Origin: Meandrina meandrites
Taxonomy: Eukaryota > Cnidaria > Anthozoa > Scleractinia > Meandrinidae
Reading direction: 5' to 3'
NCBI GenBank assembly: GCA_963693305.1
Contig: OY855911.1
Location: 31,140,939-31,204,938 of the forward strand
Length of the DNA stretch: 64,000 nt
Part shown: one piece after another, positions 48,546 through 62,100 of the stretch
Layout of the letters: each line of letters starts with the position of its first letter
Numbering within the stretch: the first letter of the stretch is position 1
Made by a program: the position numbers and the translations under genes
Notes under the pieces: model-generated
What the model was told of the DNA's origin: nothing
The model's input: the letters and a program-made list of their open reading frames with translations, nothing else
Database searches by the model: none

Positions 48546-49028
48546 TAACTTTATAAATAAAATTTTCTGACCTTTCTTATGACATCGGTCGCCCTTGTTT
48601 ACTAGTAGATAGTTTAACTCCTGTCATATGCCATACCCCTGAGGGTGTGGCATTTAAAGCGTAGGATCTTGTTAAGAGGTGGATAACGACGACGGGAACG
48701 AAGTGAAAATATATGCTGATTATAATTATCAGAAATTTCCATGGGTCTCAGGCGTGCCGCATCAACTCCGGATCCCTTAACCAGATCGAATTGAAATTTA
48801 GAAATGTTGGATTTTCAGGAGGGAAGGGAAAACCGGGGTACTCGGAGAAAACGCCTCGAAGTAAGGCCAGAACACCAAAAAACGCAACCCACATATGGCT
48901 CCTGGCCGGAATCGAACCCAGACCACATTGGTGGAAGGCGAGCGCTAACCATCCCTGGTCACTCTGCTTTCTTGCTCGTGCTTTTCTTAAGATTCATTTA
49001 TTGTTACCAGTGTACATGTACTCTCTAT

Positions 49029-51683
49029 ACAGTGGTGGATCCAGACCTTCAGCTAAGGAGGGGGCCTGCTTGACTATGAATGTTGAATTCTGCGAAGATA
49101 ATTCCGGCACAAGGAAAATGCGCTATTTCCAAAAAAAAGAGTACCAGGTGATAACTAAAGAAAGACACGAAAATTGAAATAAAGAAACAAAAATTACTGA
49201 ATCATTTCATTTGCAAACGCCTTATCAGAAACTGGCGATAACATTTTCGTTTTGATGACTGTAAAGGACAAAATTGACAACAATTAAGGTGCTCACACAC
49301 GAGGGGACATGTCGCTGCGACATGTAGCAGGGACAAAATCATGCGTTGGTCACAAGAGCACATGTGGCAGGGAAGCGCAGCTGGGACTTCTAGCAGCGAC
49401 AAAATCAAAATATGTACACACACAAGAAATGTCGCCGAGGCATGCCTCAGTGTCATGTTGCAGCGAAACTTCCCCAGTGTGAACTAGCGGTGAATGGTAT
49501 ATCTGGTATGTCGCCTATAATTGAATTTTCCGTTTGCAAATAATTAGAATGCTTTGGACACCAGTAATGAGAACGCCGCCAAACAAAGGTTCTTGAACAC
49601 TACAATGGCACGGCCGGATCCAGGTGGGGTGGATTCGGTAGCTCTCAGATTTGGCTGTCACCGCCATGCATGCAGATACAGTTACATTCGATAGAAGTCC
49701 ATTTTTGCGAGAAATTTGTGGCGCAACATCGTAGACGAATGACGGCGTCTTCACTTTTGTAGTGTTCTCCAAATCAGGCGGAAACCGGTAACATTTACCG
49801 CTTGCAGCACTACATGTATTCATAACAAAGTAACGCCACAGCAAAAAATGAAAATGCAATATTCATTTACAACTTTGTGCCAGTATTTTAATATTCTTTA
49901 TTTCCTCCACCTTCCGAATCTCTGAATGCTGAAAATTTCTAAGAAAGAGCAAGTTTTGGCGGGATTTTACCGTAAGTGCACAACTGTTGTTGCACGGTTT
50001 TCAAGATAAAGCAGCAGCAAAAGCCGATGTCCCTTTATTTTGTCTTTTCTGTCCATTGACAATGAAAAAGTTCACAAAGGCAAATAGGTAAAGATAATTT
50101 GAAGTTAGAAATATATATTACTTCCATGTTATATTTCAGATTTCGACGCTCACGCGTGGTGTCCGTGGTGAAGGCAGACAGCTTTCGTTGTGAAATTCTT
50201 CACATTAAGTTCGTAAGTGTTTAAAACGAACCTGGACGACAGGTTAAAAAAGCCTTGAGAATACAACCCTTCAACAATGCCATTGTAAATGCTGAACATT
50301 GGAAGTGAAAAGAAAGCGAACTGCAGCGACCCCTAGCAAACACAAAAAGAGACCGTCGATTTTTTTTAAGTAACACCTCATCAAAGCGACAGCAAACATA
50401 TCCCCTTTAAACACCGAAAGATAACTTTGCGCAATTTTTTTTTAGGCTGTATAGCAAAAAGCTCTGTTAGGTCAGATTAAAGTTTTCGTCAAATTCCACC
50501 AACATCGGACTACATTTTGTGTTAATTAGGTACACTAGAAAACAGCTAAAATTCATTGAAAAGGTCGCTCGCCAGCTGCGTCGAAAACGTAGGAGAGCAC
50601 TGAACTTTTGGCCGACTGGCAGGTTAAAGCGTTTGTTATAAAACAGTTTATCCGTTGTATGACGTACATTAGGGACTTTAAGATACACTACGGCGAGGCG
50701 CTACTACGGCTGCAGGAAGTAAAATTTCACACAAGATAAGACACTGCGCATGTCAGTCGGTCGAGTCCGGCCGTAGCGTGAAATCTGACTACCTGAGCTA
50801 GGAGGTTTTACCGTAGTGGCTAGTACGCGAGTTTAATTCTCTGCTCTGTCCTTTTTCTACGAATTTCTCAGCAGTTTCAGAGTTCCAACGCCAAATGTAT
50901 CCTTTGAAATCAACTTCAGTCGAATATTCGTTGAGTTTGTCGCTCATACGCTTGTAAATTTTCAATTGAATTCGTTTAATGAAAGTGTCGGTATGGCGAA
51001 GATAAACATTCTTCTTCAGCGCGAGTTGTTTAAAGTTAAAAGTTTGCTTTGAGAGTTCAGGGAAGATGCACTTTATCTGGATAAGTATCCGATAATATTT
51101 TGCTTCTGTGAGTGCTGGTATCTTTCAGCTTTTAACTCGATATTCGTTGAGATATTCGTCTCTTTCAAATTATAGACATTTCATTAATCAAATTCTGAAA
51201 TTGTTATCGTTTTAGAAAGTGTATAGCATATTAAGCTTTCGTTCAGAACCAATCTGTTGGACCTACCAAAGCAAACAATAACAATCTTTTTCTAAGCGAA
51301 GCCATTTGGCTGTAAGGAACTAAATAAAAGTGACCTTCCATTCCTCAGACTGTGCTTCTTTGTAGTTTGTTTTCCTTCTTACACTAAATTTGGCAGACTG
51401 CCGAGACGTACTCTCCCCCAGACCTTTCCGGTCATGGTAGCCGTAGTAGCGCCTCGCCGTAGTGTATCTTATAAGTCCCTATTCATTGGCTGTGCGCGAA
51501 TATCGGTCCGTAATGTATTTCTATTTCTTTTTTTGTTGAGTTGAAAGAATTTGCAGTGTTGTAAGCTTCAATTCGTCCTTCGTAGATTGCAACGTTTTGG
51601 GGAAAACGTAAGACAATTTAAAATAAATTAACCTATAGTTTGGTTAAAAAAATCCGTTAAAAAATCCTGGATCCACCCCTGAA
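49029..51683. mobile_element. Possible larger DNA element with GTGGATCCAG ends
   Basis: The left end CAGTGGTGGATCCAGA and the right end TCCTGGATCCACCCCTG are inverted. The interval holds the 50672-51479 MITE. No target duplication and no transposase were found, so this is tentative. Confidence 0.35.
50672..51479. mobile_element. TA-flanked TIR element, 0.8 kb
   Basis: Terminal inverted repeats of about 40 bases (GGGACTTTAAGATACACTAC, GGCGAGGCGCTACTACGGC) have one single-base gap and are flanked by TA (50670-50671, 51480-51481). Inside, GAGTCCGGCCGTAGCGTG and TTACCGTAGTGGCTAGTACG echo the terminal motif. No transposase. Confidence 0.85.
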
Positions 51684-53175
51684 TGGGTTTGCATGTGAGT
51701 CTTGGTACAACAACGTGAAGAGCTAAAAGGACCCAGAAGAGCTGTTGAAATCATATGAAAGGCTTGAAACACTTTGAAATCGTTTTGACTGTTAATAATA
51801 GAGACATTTAGCTACAGGTTTTTCACGTTAACGGCAAACCCCAAACGACTTTTTCAGGTTTATAGGTTTGTGTTTAATGTACCCTGAACTCTGCCAGTTG
51901 AGCTTGACGTTTTCAACTTCGAGAAATTTCTCACGGAATACAAGTAAATCTACTTCTATTTAAGCTTTATACTTCAGAAATTAAAAATTCGATTTCATGT
52001 TGTCTAGATATACCTGAAATGACTCGACAAAAAGCTAAAACGGAATTATCACGGCAGGTATAAACCGTAAAGGCAGCACCAAGAAAAACACACAAACTAC
52101 TCGTCAAGACATACAGTAAAAAATGCTCACCGTTCTGCTACAGAAAATACCTCGAAGCTCACATTCTTCTTAAAATTCGATAGGTTCACTTGAAAAATCC
52201 ATCCGTTTCAACGCATGTTTTCCGAGAATTGTGCGTGCGGATTCCGAGAATTTGAATGCGAGCTCGCCGCCGCCAAATTGGATTTACAACCTTCGCAATT
52301 GTTTGTTTTTCGAGAAAAAAATCTGTAGACAGATATAACTACTTAACGTATTTATAGCGTCAATACGTGAGATAACTGAAAATAAAAGCAAAGAAACCTT
52401 GAGGGAAATCACAAACATGAAAACCAGCCCCCTGATGAAAACCTACTTTTTGCCATCGAAAACGTTGCGCCAGACGTTTGCGGTTCGACGTATGTAAGTC
52501 AGAAACCTGAAACTTTTTGACGGTTAACGGTAAAAATGACCCGTTGACGGTTAAATTTGACGGCTGACGGTTAACCCCCATTGAGACCTTCTCACTAGGG
52601 AAAACCGTTGGATTTCCGGTTTAATTGAAGACTAATAATAGAACGACTGTATAATTCTGAATTGAAATTTTAAATGCATTTCCCGGTATCCGCAGAGAGT
52701 AATAAATATCCAAATTTTCCCGGGGGAACAAGCCCCCGGTTACCAGTAGTCCCCCCCGCCCCCTGTTTCCTGTTCTTGTTATCTCTCGATATTTTACTGG
52801 GGTATTATAAATACCAGCGCCGTTGTATTGTTGCCGGGTACGGTACATTTCCTGGGCCCTATAACTTAAGACCGGACTCTGAGAGACAAAAATTGATCCA
52901 ATTTGGCGCCTGTCACCCAGCCAAATATGGAGGTCAAACTACTTGTTTTAAATTACATATCCGCATATCTGCGTCGGGCATTGGAAGTGAATTTATCTTG
53001 AATTCATGCAAAACGCCGTCTTCCTCGCTGTTTTTAGGCTTTTTTGTGAAAGAAAAGGAAAGAGCTTGATTATTTTCGACTTCATGTACCAGAAGGGTGT
53101 GAAAATCGTTTGAAACTTGTCGAGAAACTTGCCAAGTACGTTATATATTAGAGGTCGCGACTGCGACGAACAACA

Positions 53176-56100
53176 ATGGCACAGCCGAAAGAAAGTAATA
53201 TGATGGATCTGGCGCGTGATTTGGAGTTACTATTTCCAAACGGAGATAGGAAGGTTTCCGGCCTGAAAAAAGGAAGAAAACTACGCGAACAGGGGATACA
53301 AGAACTATGCGAAAGAAATGGAACGCTACATGAGGTAGGATTGGGCTCAACTGGCATATTTAGAAAAAAAATGCTAAACTATTTGAAAATCCCTTCGTGA
53401 AACGTCTCATCTTTCTGGACTACGAGCCGCCTCTCTTTTGCTCTAAAGCTCGTGGGACGAACGCTAAAATAGCGAGTGCGATACCATCCATTGGCGAGCG
53501 GCGAATCCGCCACAACTATATATATAATTGCTGTGTTTAATGGTGTCACTTCATTTCATTTTACTGTTTAACTCGCCGTTTGCATTCCAAATCTTTCCAT
53601 AGAGTCACTTTCATTATCTTGAAAGCGATTGCAGTCTGTCATTCGGTTTTGGCAGTTTCTCGTGATTAGGCAGAAGCTAGCGCAGAATTTTGTTCTTGAC
53701 ACAAGTTTATAATTATGATCATACAGTGACTATTAGCCAGTGAAGCAAGGGTCAGCAATCGGTGTACATTCAAACGAAATGACATTTTTTTGGTTTACAT
53801 ATTAAAATATATATACTTTTAGGGCCCAAAAGCAAAGCTCCGTTATCTGCGTGGGGGATCGACGCCGCACAGAGGCAAGGCTAATTTTCTACTGAAAGAC
53901 CCTCCACTAGATCCAGGGGTGATGAACACTGACTTCGCGTTTTTGTGACATTATAAGCACGCAATGAATGTCGAAGGCGTATTTTTTAATTAATAAAGTC
54001 TCGAAGCGTCCGAGAATATAATTACTTTTAGTGCATAAACAATACTTTTTTCATTATCACGTAGTGAACTCCGCGCAACAAATTTTGCCCTGGGACTCCC
54101 CACTCCCTACCCCAACGTCTGTATGAGCAGTTGGTGTACGCTCGCGCGATAAACAGGATTTTTTCAGCTCGATGGGTTTATTAAATTTTATTGTCTGTGT
54201 GATACTGAAAACTGGTATCACAAGTTGAATAGGAAACCGGTAGGTACAAGAACAAGGACTTCCGTCTTAGTTTCCGAGAATCACAGACAAGGAAGCTTTG
54301 AACACGGAAGTAATTACCACTCCTGAGAACGTGCAAACATTTGGTAACAGATTGTCCATGTGTAACTTCTCGCGGAGCAAGCAGATTAATCAATATCAAT
54401 AAAGAATGGTAATGGAACTGAGCGGAGTGTAATTTGGTCTGAAATCGAACGAGCGCGCAGCGCGAGTTCGATTTTAAATCACAAGTATGATTTCAGACCA
54501 AAATTGCATGACAACGAAGTTCAATTACCACTTTATTACCGAGATCCATTTTGAAATTGAACAATTTAATCGTCCAAATACAGGATTTTAGTCAGTACTA
54601 ATATTTTAATGATCCAGTTAATAAAAAAAGGTGCGATTTAAAATGCGGTAATTGGACTGAGTGGAGTCCAATTCGGTCTGGAGTCCGATTTGTTTAAACA
54701 CGAGTATGATTACAGACAGAATTGGACGACACAATGGACTGTTACCAATTAATCAAAGCTATGACAAAATTTGAGAAACAAAATAACCATTGGCTAAAAG
54801 TCTTTATCAATAAAGACAAAACAGTTGACTTCTTTTAGCGGCAATGCACAGAGAATGAACTCAATACTCTACATGGCAGCGCGCGCAAATGACGCGTGAA
54901 CTGTCCCATTACACTGTCCAATTACAAGCATGACACGTACACTGTCCAATTAGTGCTCAAATCGGGCTCCTGATAACCAATCACGTTCGAGAATTATGTT
55001 ATAGTTTTGATTAAGAACAAAAAATAGTGCGATTCGTGAATAACTCGTACTGCTAAGAGCCAATCAGATTGCAAGGATCACCAGAGATTTCAAAATGGAT
55101 GTAATAAATAGATTAATTTTATACGTATTCTTTGGGCAATAAATTAGCCATTGGTTTATGCTTAACTATTAGGCTGCTCGCTTGACAGTTTTCTATCGAG
55201 AGAAATCTTAGACAAATTCGCATAACTCATAAATAGATTTAAGGTCCACAGGTCGATTTAAGTTGACCGTGTGTAGTTCAAAATTTAAAAATCAAACGTT
55301 ATAAATTGCACAAGAGTTCTTTGAAAGAAAGAGCTTATGTCTTCGTAATCTAATAGAGACATTCATTTTTTAGGGATATGAGAGGATCTTAAAGGACCTG
55401 AAGCAAAGTCGTGACCGAAGACATATTTTAAAAGATTACTACGTTAAAGTAAAGGATGTTCTTCAAGAAACGCCGGCAATAAGTGAAAAAGAACAAGGCG
55501 ATTTCCTAGATAAGGCTGACAATTACATTGCAGAACTCGAAAAGGAGAGATTTGCTGTCTTCATTGCTGGTAAGACTAATAAATCTCGCTGTCTTAAGCC
55601 CAAAATCACCACAAAATTTACAAAACACCGCTAAACATGGCTTCACTCAGGAATTTGAGAGTGAACGGGAGCGACATATTCGCATTAAACCCAAGTTACG
55701 CGGTAGAAAAACGGGCTTCAGGTGAACCCCCGCCTTAAGAACGAGCTTTTCAAGAAATCCAAGATGTTACCAAAATCGAGCTAAAATATATCAAGAAATC
55801 CACAAGTTCAATACGTCTGCCAGTATTTTAAACGAAAACAGTGATTTTATCACATTATAGGACAAAAACATACTTTAATCAAAACGAGGCTACGCCTCGT
55901 GGAGTCTAAGAAAATGCCTCCCACCTGGGAGGAAAAGAGTAGAACAACTCTTATATAAAGCTATTCGCATTATCAGCGTAGCGGAGCAACCTCGTGCGGA
56001 TGGACCGGTGAGGGTGGGACTCTGCAGAGACTCTGCTCCCAGTAACTCTACCCCATGAGGGGGGTAGGGGGGAGCAGAGATGGGGGAGCATTTTGCTCGA

Positions 56101-59100
56101 AGTATTTTCATTTTTTTTCGTTTTTATATAAACATGTTAAAAGGCGCGTTTTAACTTGAATGACATTAAAGGAATTCCCCTGGCACTGTAAATTGGATGT
56201 AAATGTCAAAAAAGCTATGTAATTGTCTGCCTTTAAGGTGGGGGTAAAGGTGAATTTGAGTGAAATTTTAAGAGGTTTAAAGAAGGGACAGAAGAAAGAA
56301 ATTATTTTCTGAAACACCACCAGACAGTTGACCCCCACGCAAGAGCACCCCAGGTTGTCATGGGACTATTTGGGTGTCCATCTACTAATTTTAAAGGGGC
56401 AGTATCACGAGAATTCTTCTAAGTTTTTGTGTAAACTATGCTAGATTTATAAAGGTGCACTCACTGCTCAACAGACTAACCTTTTAATGACAAAAAAGGC
56501 ATAAATTCACTCTCTCGGATGTGAACAAACCATAATCGATAGTTTTTTAGTGATTTTCCTCCATGTAACACTGTCAAACTTGAAAACGTCGGCCCGACGT
56601 TTTCAAATTTTAGACCACTTCTTTCCTTCCCGTCCTTAGCCACACCGGTTTTAAACAACTTTTGTGACCAGTACAATGCATTTTAACAAGGTTAGGCAAT
56701 TCCCAATTGATACCAACACCTTCATTGGATTTTCAAGTAGCACAAAATTTTGGTGAGACTGCCCCTTTAAACTTCAAATTCTAATTTTTTTAAATTACAT
56801 TAAATCTTTTATATTTCTTATTTCTCCAAATTTTACTCATCCTTTGAGAAAAACTATCTCTTTCCAAACATCCCCAAAAATCACCAAAAAATTTACAAAC
56901 CACCGCTAAACATAGCTTTGTGGGATGAAGAGAAGAATTTGAGAGTGTTTGAAACGGAAGCGAGATATTCGCATTAAACCCAAGTTACGCGACTTCGGGC
57001 GGCTAAAAAAGCAGGTTTCGCAAACCGTTGGCGAAAAAAGGAAAAAAGGTTGAAACTTTATGATTATGCAGAAATCTCAGATACGAAAATTTCGTTTCAG
57101 TAGCACTTTAACCAAGATTAGCAGAAATGAATATCGGATCGAGGTGGCATTTGAGGATTTCCAATTTCTGGAGGCTGGTGATTTGTGATTTCTTACATCA
57201 GGTTAAGCATAGTCTAAAAATTCTTCGTTTACAAATCAGAACTGGATTACTTCAACTTTATTGTTTCCTTGATTTTAGAAATCCTGATTCGTGGGCTCGC
57301 TGATCGCTCGACCGCTTAGGAAATAAGTCCTGAGAGTGTTCCTTTTCAATATTGTCCAGTTTGCCAGATAATAGAAAGTCTTTGTATTTCTAACAGGTGA
57401 AACCAGCGCTGGTAAGAGCAGTCTTATCAATCTATTATTGAATGACCGTATTCTGCCGACAAGCATCAAGCAAAACACGCACACCATCTGTGAAATATCT
57501 TATGGTCAAAGAAAAGAAGCGGTCATTCACTTCCCTAAACAAAGTAAACCTCCCCTTACGCTAGAGGAGAGCAACTTTGACAAGATTGAAGAGTACATTG
57601 TAAAGCCAGTAGATGATGAGCACTGGAGTGAGAGAATAGAAATCAAGATACCCAACCCACTTTTGGAGGTACAAATGATATTCTTCATATACAAAAAAGT
57701 TTGAATACAATTTTGTTCTCCTACTACTTTATTTTTAAATTCAAAGAGTTAACGTCTTTTTTTAGTTCATCTTTTTAAATTGACATTGTTGTTTTCATTT
57801 CGAGATAGTTTTCCGTAATCACGAAGTACTGTAAAACTAATTTTAAAATACGCAATATGAAAGAAAAATAAAATATTAGCGAAAGAAGCTGACCTTTATT
57901 CCCTTTGTGCTCTGTAAGCTTTAACAAAGGTAAGCGTTCACCGGCGTTAAACTGCCATTCATGGATTTCCGTAGCGGCTTCAAACTACTCGAGCATCGGA
58001 CAAACATGTACACTTACAGATTTCGATAATTTTCAAATCAGTCACTGACTACTTCAAGCTTCTTTAGCCCAGTTAAATGTCTCGAAAGTTGTAGAGTATT
58101 TGGCAGATTGTTCCTCTATGTAAGTTTATAATTAAGCCAATTAAAACTTTCTCTAGCTTGTTGTCTTCGCTGCAAGTTTTAAAAATCTTTGCCGAGAAGA
58201 TTGACTTGGACTCAGGGGACTATGAACTCTGATCACGCGCGCGAGTCGCACCTACACGCAGTGACGTCATCTGTGTGTCTGTACTCTAATAGATGACAGG
58301 TATAAGCCAATCACAACGCGTGCACTAACTCGGTATAAGACTCATGATTGATTGTATCTATTGTCGCGAATGTTTTTATCGTTTCCTATTACCGCGAACC
58401 AATCACAGTTGTCTTCTGATTGACAGTTTTGCGAAGTGTCGTCCAGAGCACGTGGTGTGAATTGAGATGTGATTTTCCTCGGTCGGTAAACTCGTTATGT
58501 TGCAGTGTTGTAAGGAACTTCTCGATAATAACCGTTGTTGGCATCATTCGCTTTGCCATGGTTATCTGTGATACAATCAGAGCAAATCTTCTGTGACAGA
58601 AGTCTCGATCTTATGTGACAAACCGTTGAGATTGACTCATTTTTCGCATTCTTATCGTTCTTGGAGAACAGATTTTTTTTCTTCCGGTGTTAGGACAAAC
58701 TGTCTTGATTGACACATTTTTCGCACAAAATTTTCAACTTCCGCTTTGTGTTTGTCTCTTATTAACGTTGTGCGCACGCGTAAAACGCAACCCGCTGGAC
58801 ACTGTCAAGATTAGGGTAGCGGGCCTCTCTTGGGCCTGCAATAAATATATCTATATATATATGTACCGGCGCGCCATCGCTTTTATCTATCGGCACATTT
58901 GTTTTGTCTTACAGTAGCTTTGATGAGCTGGCGGCTGCCATGCATTAGAACATTTACGCAGGAGTTTAAATGTCTTTCAAAATCCGCCATCACAATTTAT
59001 AAGCATAATAAGTTTGATTTTAATTTCTTCAAATGTTGTAAAAAATTAGCGTTGAACAAAGTTTATTATGAAATCTGCTACGTATTTTTTTACCTTTGTG

Positions 59101-62100
59101 GCACAAAACGTGACACTGATAATCTTCTGTTTGCGAGCGATTACAGAAACTTCGCGTTGAACTTTGAACTGATAAACGGCGGCGATTTTTGTACTAATGC
59201 TCTGAAAAAACTATAATCTTAAACTAAGATAATTCAGAAGATCAAATTTTCAGTAAATTTTCAGAGAGTAGCAATTCGGCAACCGAAACTACGGGAGTCG
59301 CGTTACGTCTGTCAACCATCTGTCAACCCCTTTTGTATTCTCGATCGAAATAGACTACCGCAATAATTTGTCTAACAACAAGCATGCGGGACGCCAGAAC
59401 AAGCTTTTGAAGCCATTGCTTAGATTAGACTGTCTGCGACGCAGGCTAGACCGCATTACGGTCTGGTAAATCCTCGTTTTATTAATTCATTTTCCGAGTT
59501 CAATGGCTCTTAGCCATTTCAAAAAAAAAAAACAGGCGTTGCACATGGTGCCTTTGGTTTTGTAAGGAACTGTTTGAAAATTCGACCAAATGTTGAATGT
59601 TGAAGCAAATCTCATATCCAGCCTTCATACAATTCATTCCCTTTTTTCTGTTCTGATCTCGTCAACCTTTCGTCATTCTTTCTTTCCAATGGATTACAGT
59701 CATTTGTCTGTACTGTTCTACAAGTCAAAACTGTTAATGCCCGGGGGGGGGGGGGGGGTACTCCCCTATATGAGGTATATAGGTATGTGCCGCCCCAAAG
59801 GGTATGGTTTTTGAGCCGTTTTGGTCTGAAAACGGGTATAGATTTTGAACATTTTGGTCTGAAATTGGGTATGGTTATCGGGGGAACGTTCACGAAAGCT
59901 TGTAAACTTATTTTTCTTCACAGTAACCGGGGCGAGTAACTGGTGAGAGAGAAAGAGAAATAGATAATAATCTTTCCAGGTAAATTTTATCTATTCATCT
60001 TTGTTACGTTGACTTCCCGTTCAGCACTGATGCAATGCTATGCAAGGTCAGGTCTGAAAACGGGTATGGATTTTTGAGGCCAGGTCTGAAAATGGGTGTG
60101 GAAAATGGCATTTTTTGGTCTGAAATTGGGTCTGGATTTGGAGATGCGGGCGGCACACCCCCACCAAAAATGTCAAGGAGTACCCCCCCCCCCCCCCCCC
60201 CCCCGGGTATTAATGGTCCAGACGAGGCCTGCTGTGGATTGTCATTAGGTTCTTTCAATTTCACTATTTACTGCCATGCTGTTGTTTTCGTCCAGGGTGG
60301 TGTGGTGATTGTAGACAGCCCAGGAATTGGTGATGAAGAGAAGGTTAGCAAAGTAGCCTTGGAATATTTGCCACAGGCATACGCCTTCATTTACGTCATC
60401 AACAGTTCAAATGCTGGAGGAATGCAAAAGGACAGGGTAAGCTTTAAAAAACTTTAAAGCGATACTGTGTATGACGTACGTTGAACGCCGCATCGAATGA
60501 ACCCGGTTTGAACGGTGACCAGGCTTAGGGTGCTTTGTTTGAAATGTGGAGGTCCCCTGCTAAACTTCCCCACCTCGCTTCTCGACTGCGCCATGTAAAT
60601 AGCCAATTGGTTAGCTTCCCGCCAGTTCATATCTGTAAACCGGCATAAGCTCTAGCAGAATGACCTGTGTATAACGTTTGATTTGAGGTTTTCGTCCGTT
60701 TGAAATCTTTTAGCTTTTGCGAATCCTGGAGGAATGGAGAAAGCTCTACAAAGGAAAGAAGGGTTGCGGTATCACTGCCGAGTCGGCTCTGTTTGTCTGC
60801 AATAAGTGGGACGAAGTGGAAAAAAAAGCCAACCAAGCCGAAAAAGAAGCTCTCCAGAAACACATCATTGACAAACTCAGAGAGAGGATCACCGAACTTG
60901 ATGAAAAATCCCAAGTAATTACAATGTCGGTGCTGACAGCAGACGAAGTGCACAAAAGGTTTGATGTGATGAGTGATGATCTTAACAACCTGATTATAAC
61001 GGACTTCAACGTCTTCTGCCGCTTTGCATTGAGAGAAAAACACAACACTTCTACAGGTAAATATAGATTACTTTTTCACCTCACTTAAGGCATCAGCAAC
61101 GGACACCTTTTCCATTTTAGAAAGAAAAAATACTTTTTTATTAATTTTAGAAACTTATGTCTTTTTTCTGCAATTTACGTGGTTTTCTATTACTTCCCCT
61201 GTGCCTAAAGCCCCAACAGGACTTCTTTGAAGACCTCACGGGACATATACCTCTCTGTCGCTGAAATTTTGGAAGAGCGCTGGAAAGTTATAATTCTTTA
61301 AAAAAAAACGTTCTGCTTGTTCTCTGCAATAAATGCAGAGAACTTTGTGATCGCCTGCAGGCTATTTTCGAGATGACTTAGACTTCTTTCAATTGTCCTC
61401 ACGTTTCGTTTTGGAAAACTTCGTGCCCTATTTAAGGGGGGAGACTCTTAACTACAGATCAAGAGCAGTTACTAAGGGATTGTTGACGACTGTATTTTGA
61501 AGCAAGCGATTTTGAAGTTTTTTGTAACGGTAAATGGTGAATTTTATTTTGGGGTACACTTGCTTTGAAAAATATATCGTTTGCGCGAGCGAAACTAGTG
61601 CCAGTCCCAAACCACGCGTTAATATTTAAAATCCCTAAAACTCCAAGGAAACAAGGTAAAGTTCCGATTTCTTTTACGAATCAGAGATAACGTAGCCGTC
61701 CTTAGAATCTGACGTATTTTTTTACCATTTACGCAAAAAAGGAAACGCTACTGTTGAAAGTCTGTAAATACGAGTGTTTATTACGCCATGACTCTTATAA
61801 TAATGCCATTAACTGGATGCTATACAGCCGTAGTTGGCTTACAATTAATGCCATTTTGCTTAATTTAAATAATAGTTTTCTCAGGTAGAAACGAAATCAA
61901 ATAAGTGATAATAAACCGAAAATAAACAAGGATGGCTACGACTGAGATGGATTAAATTGCTACTAAAACGAAATTTTCGCATCCTTTATCATTCGCCCAA
62001 TTTATAGTTTCGATCATGCTTATCATCATAGTGAAGATCATTTGCGAAAATTCTTGACGGAAAGTGCTCCTTTTCTTACCGAAATCAGCTTTTTGGAGCG

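Larger units (their letters stand above)
48546..53100. other. Intergenic region upstream of copy 3, no gene
   Basis: 48610-48695 recalls the copy 1 and copy 2 upstream block (GGCATTTAAAGCGTAGGATCTTGT). 48780-48960 is a decayed minus-strand SINE head (GGTTCGATTCCGGCC). 49270-49480 has repeated GACATGT/CAGCGAC motifs. 51810-52585 contains GACGGTTAACGGT sub-repeats. No exon was supported. Confidence 0.5.

Noticed and set aside
48713..49177. 154-codon open frame upstream of copy 3
   Set aside because: It runs through a decayed SINE head and the start of a DNA element, and shows no recognisable domain.
60004..60264. Minus-strand frame with a glycine run
   Set aside because: Produced by the poly-C end of the element at 59738-60208.
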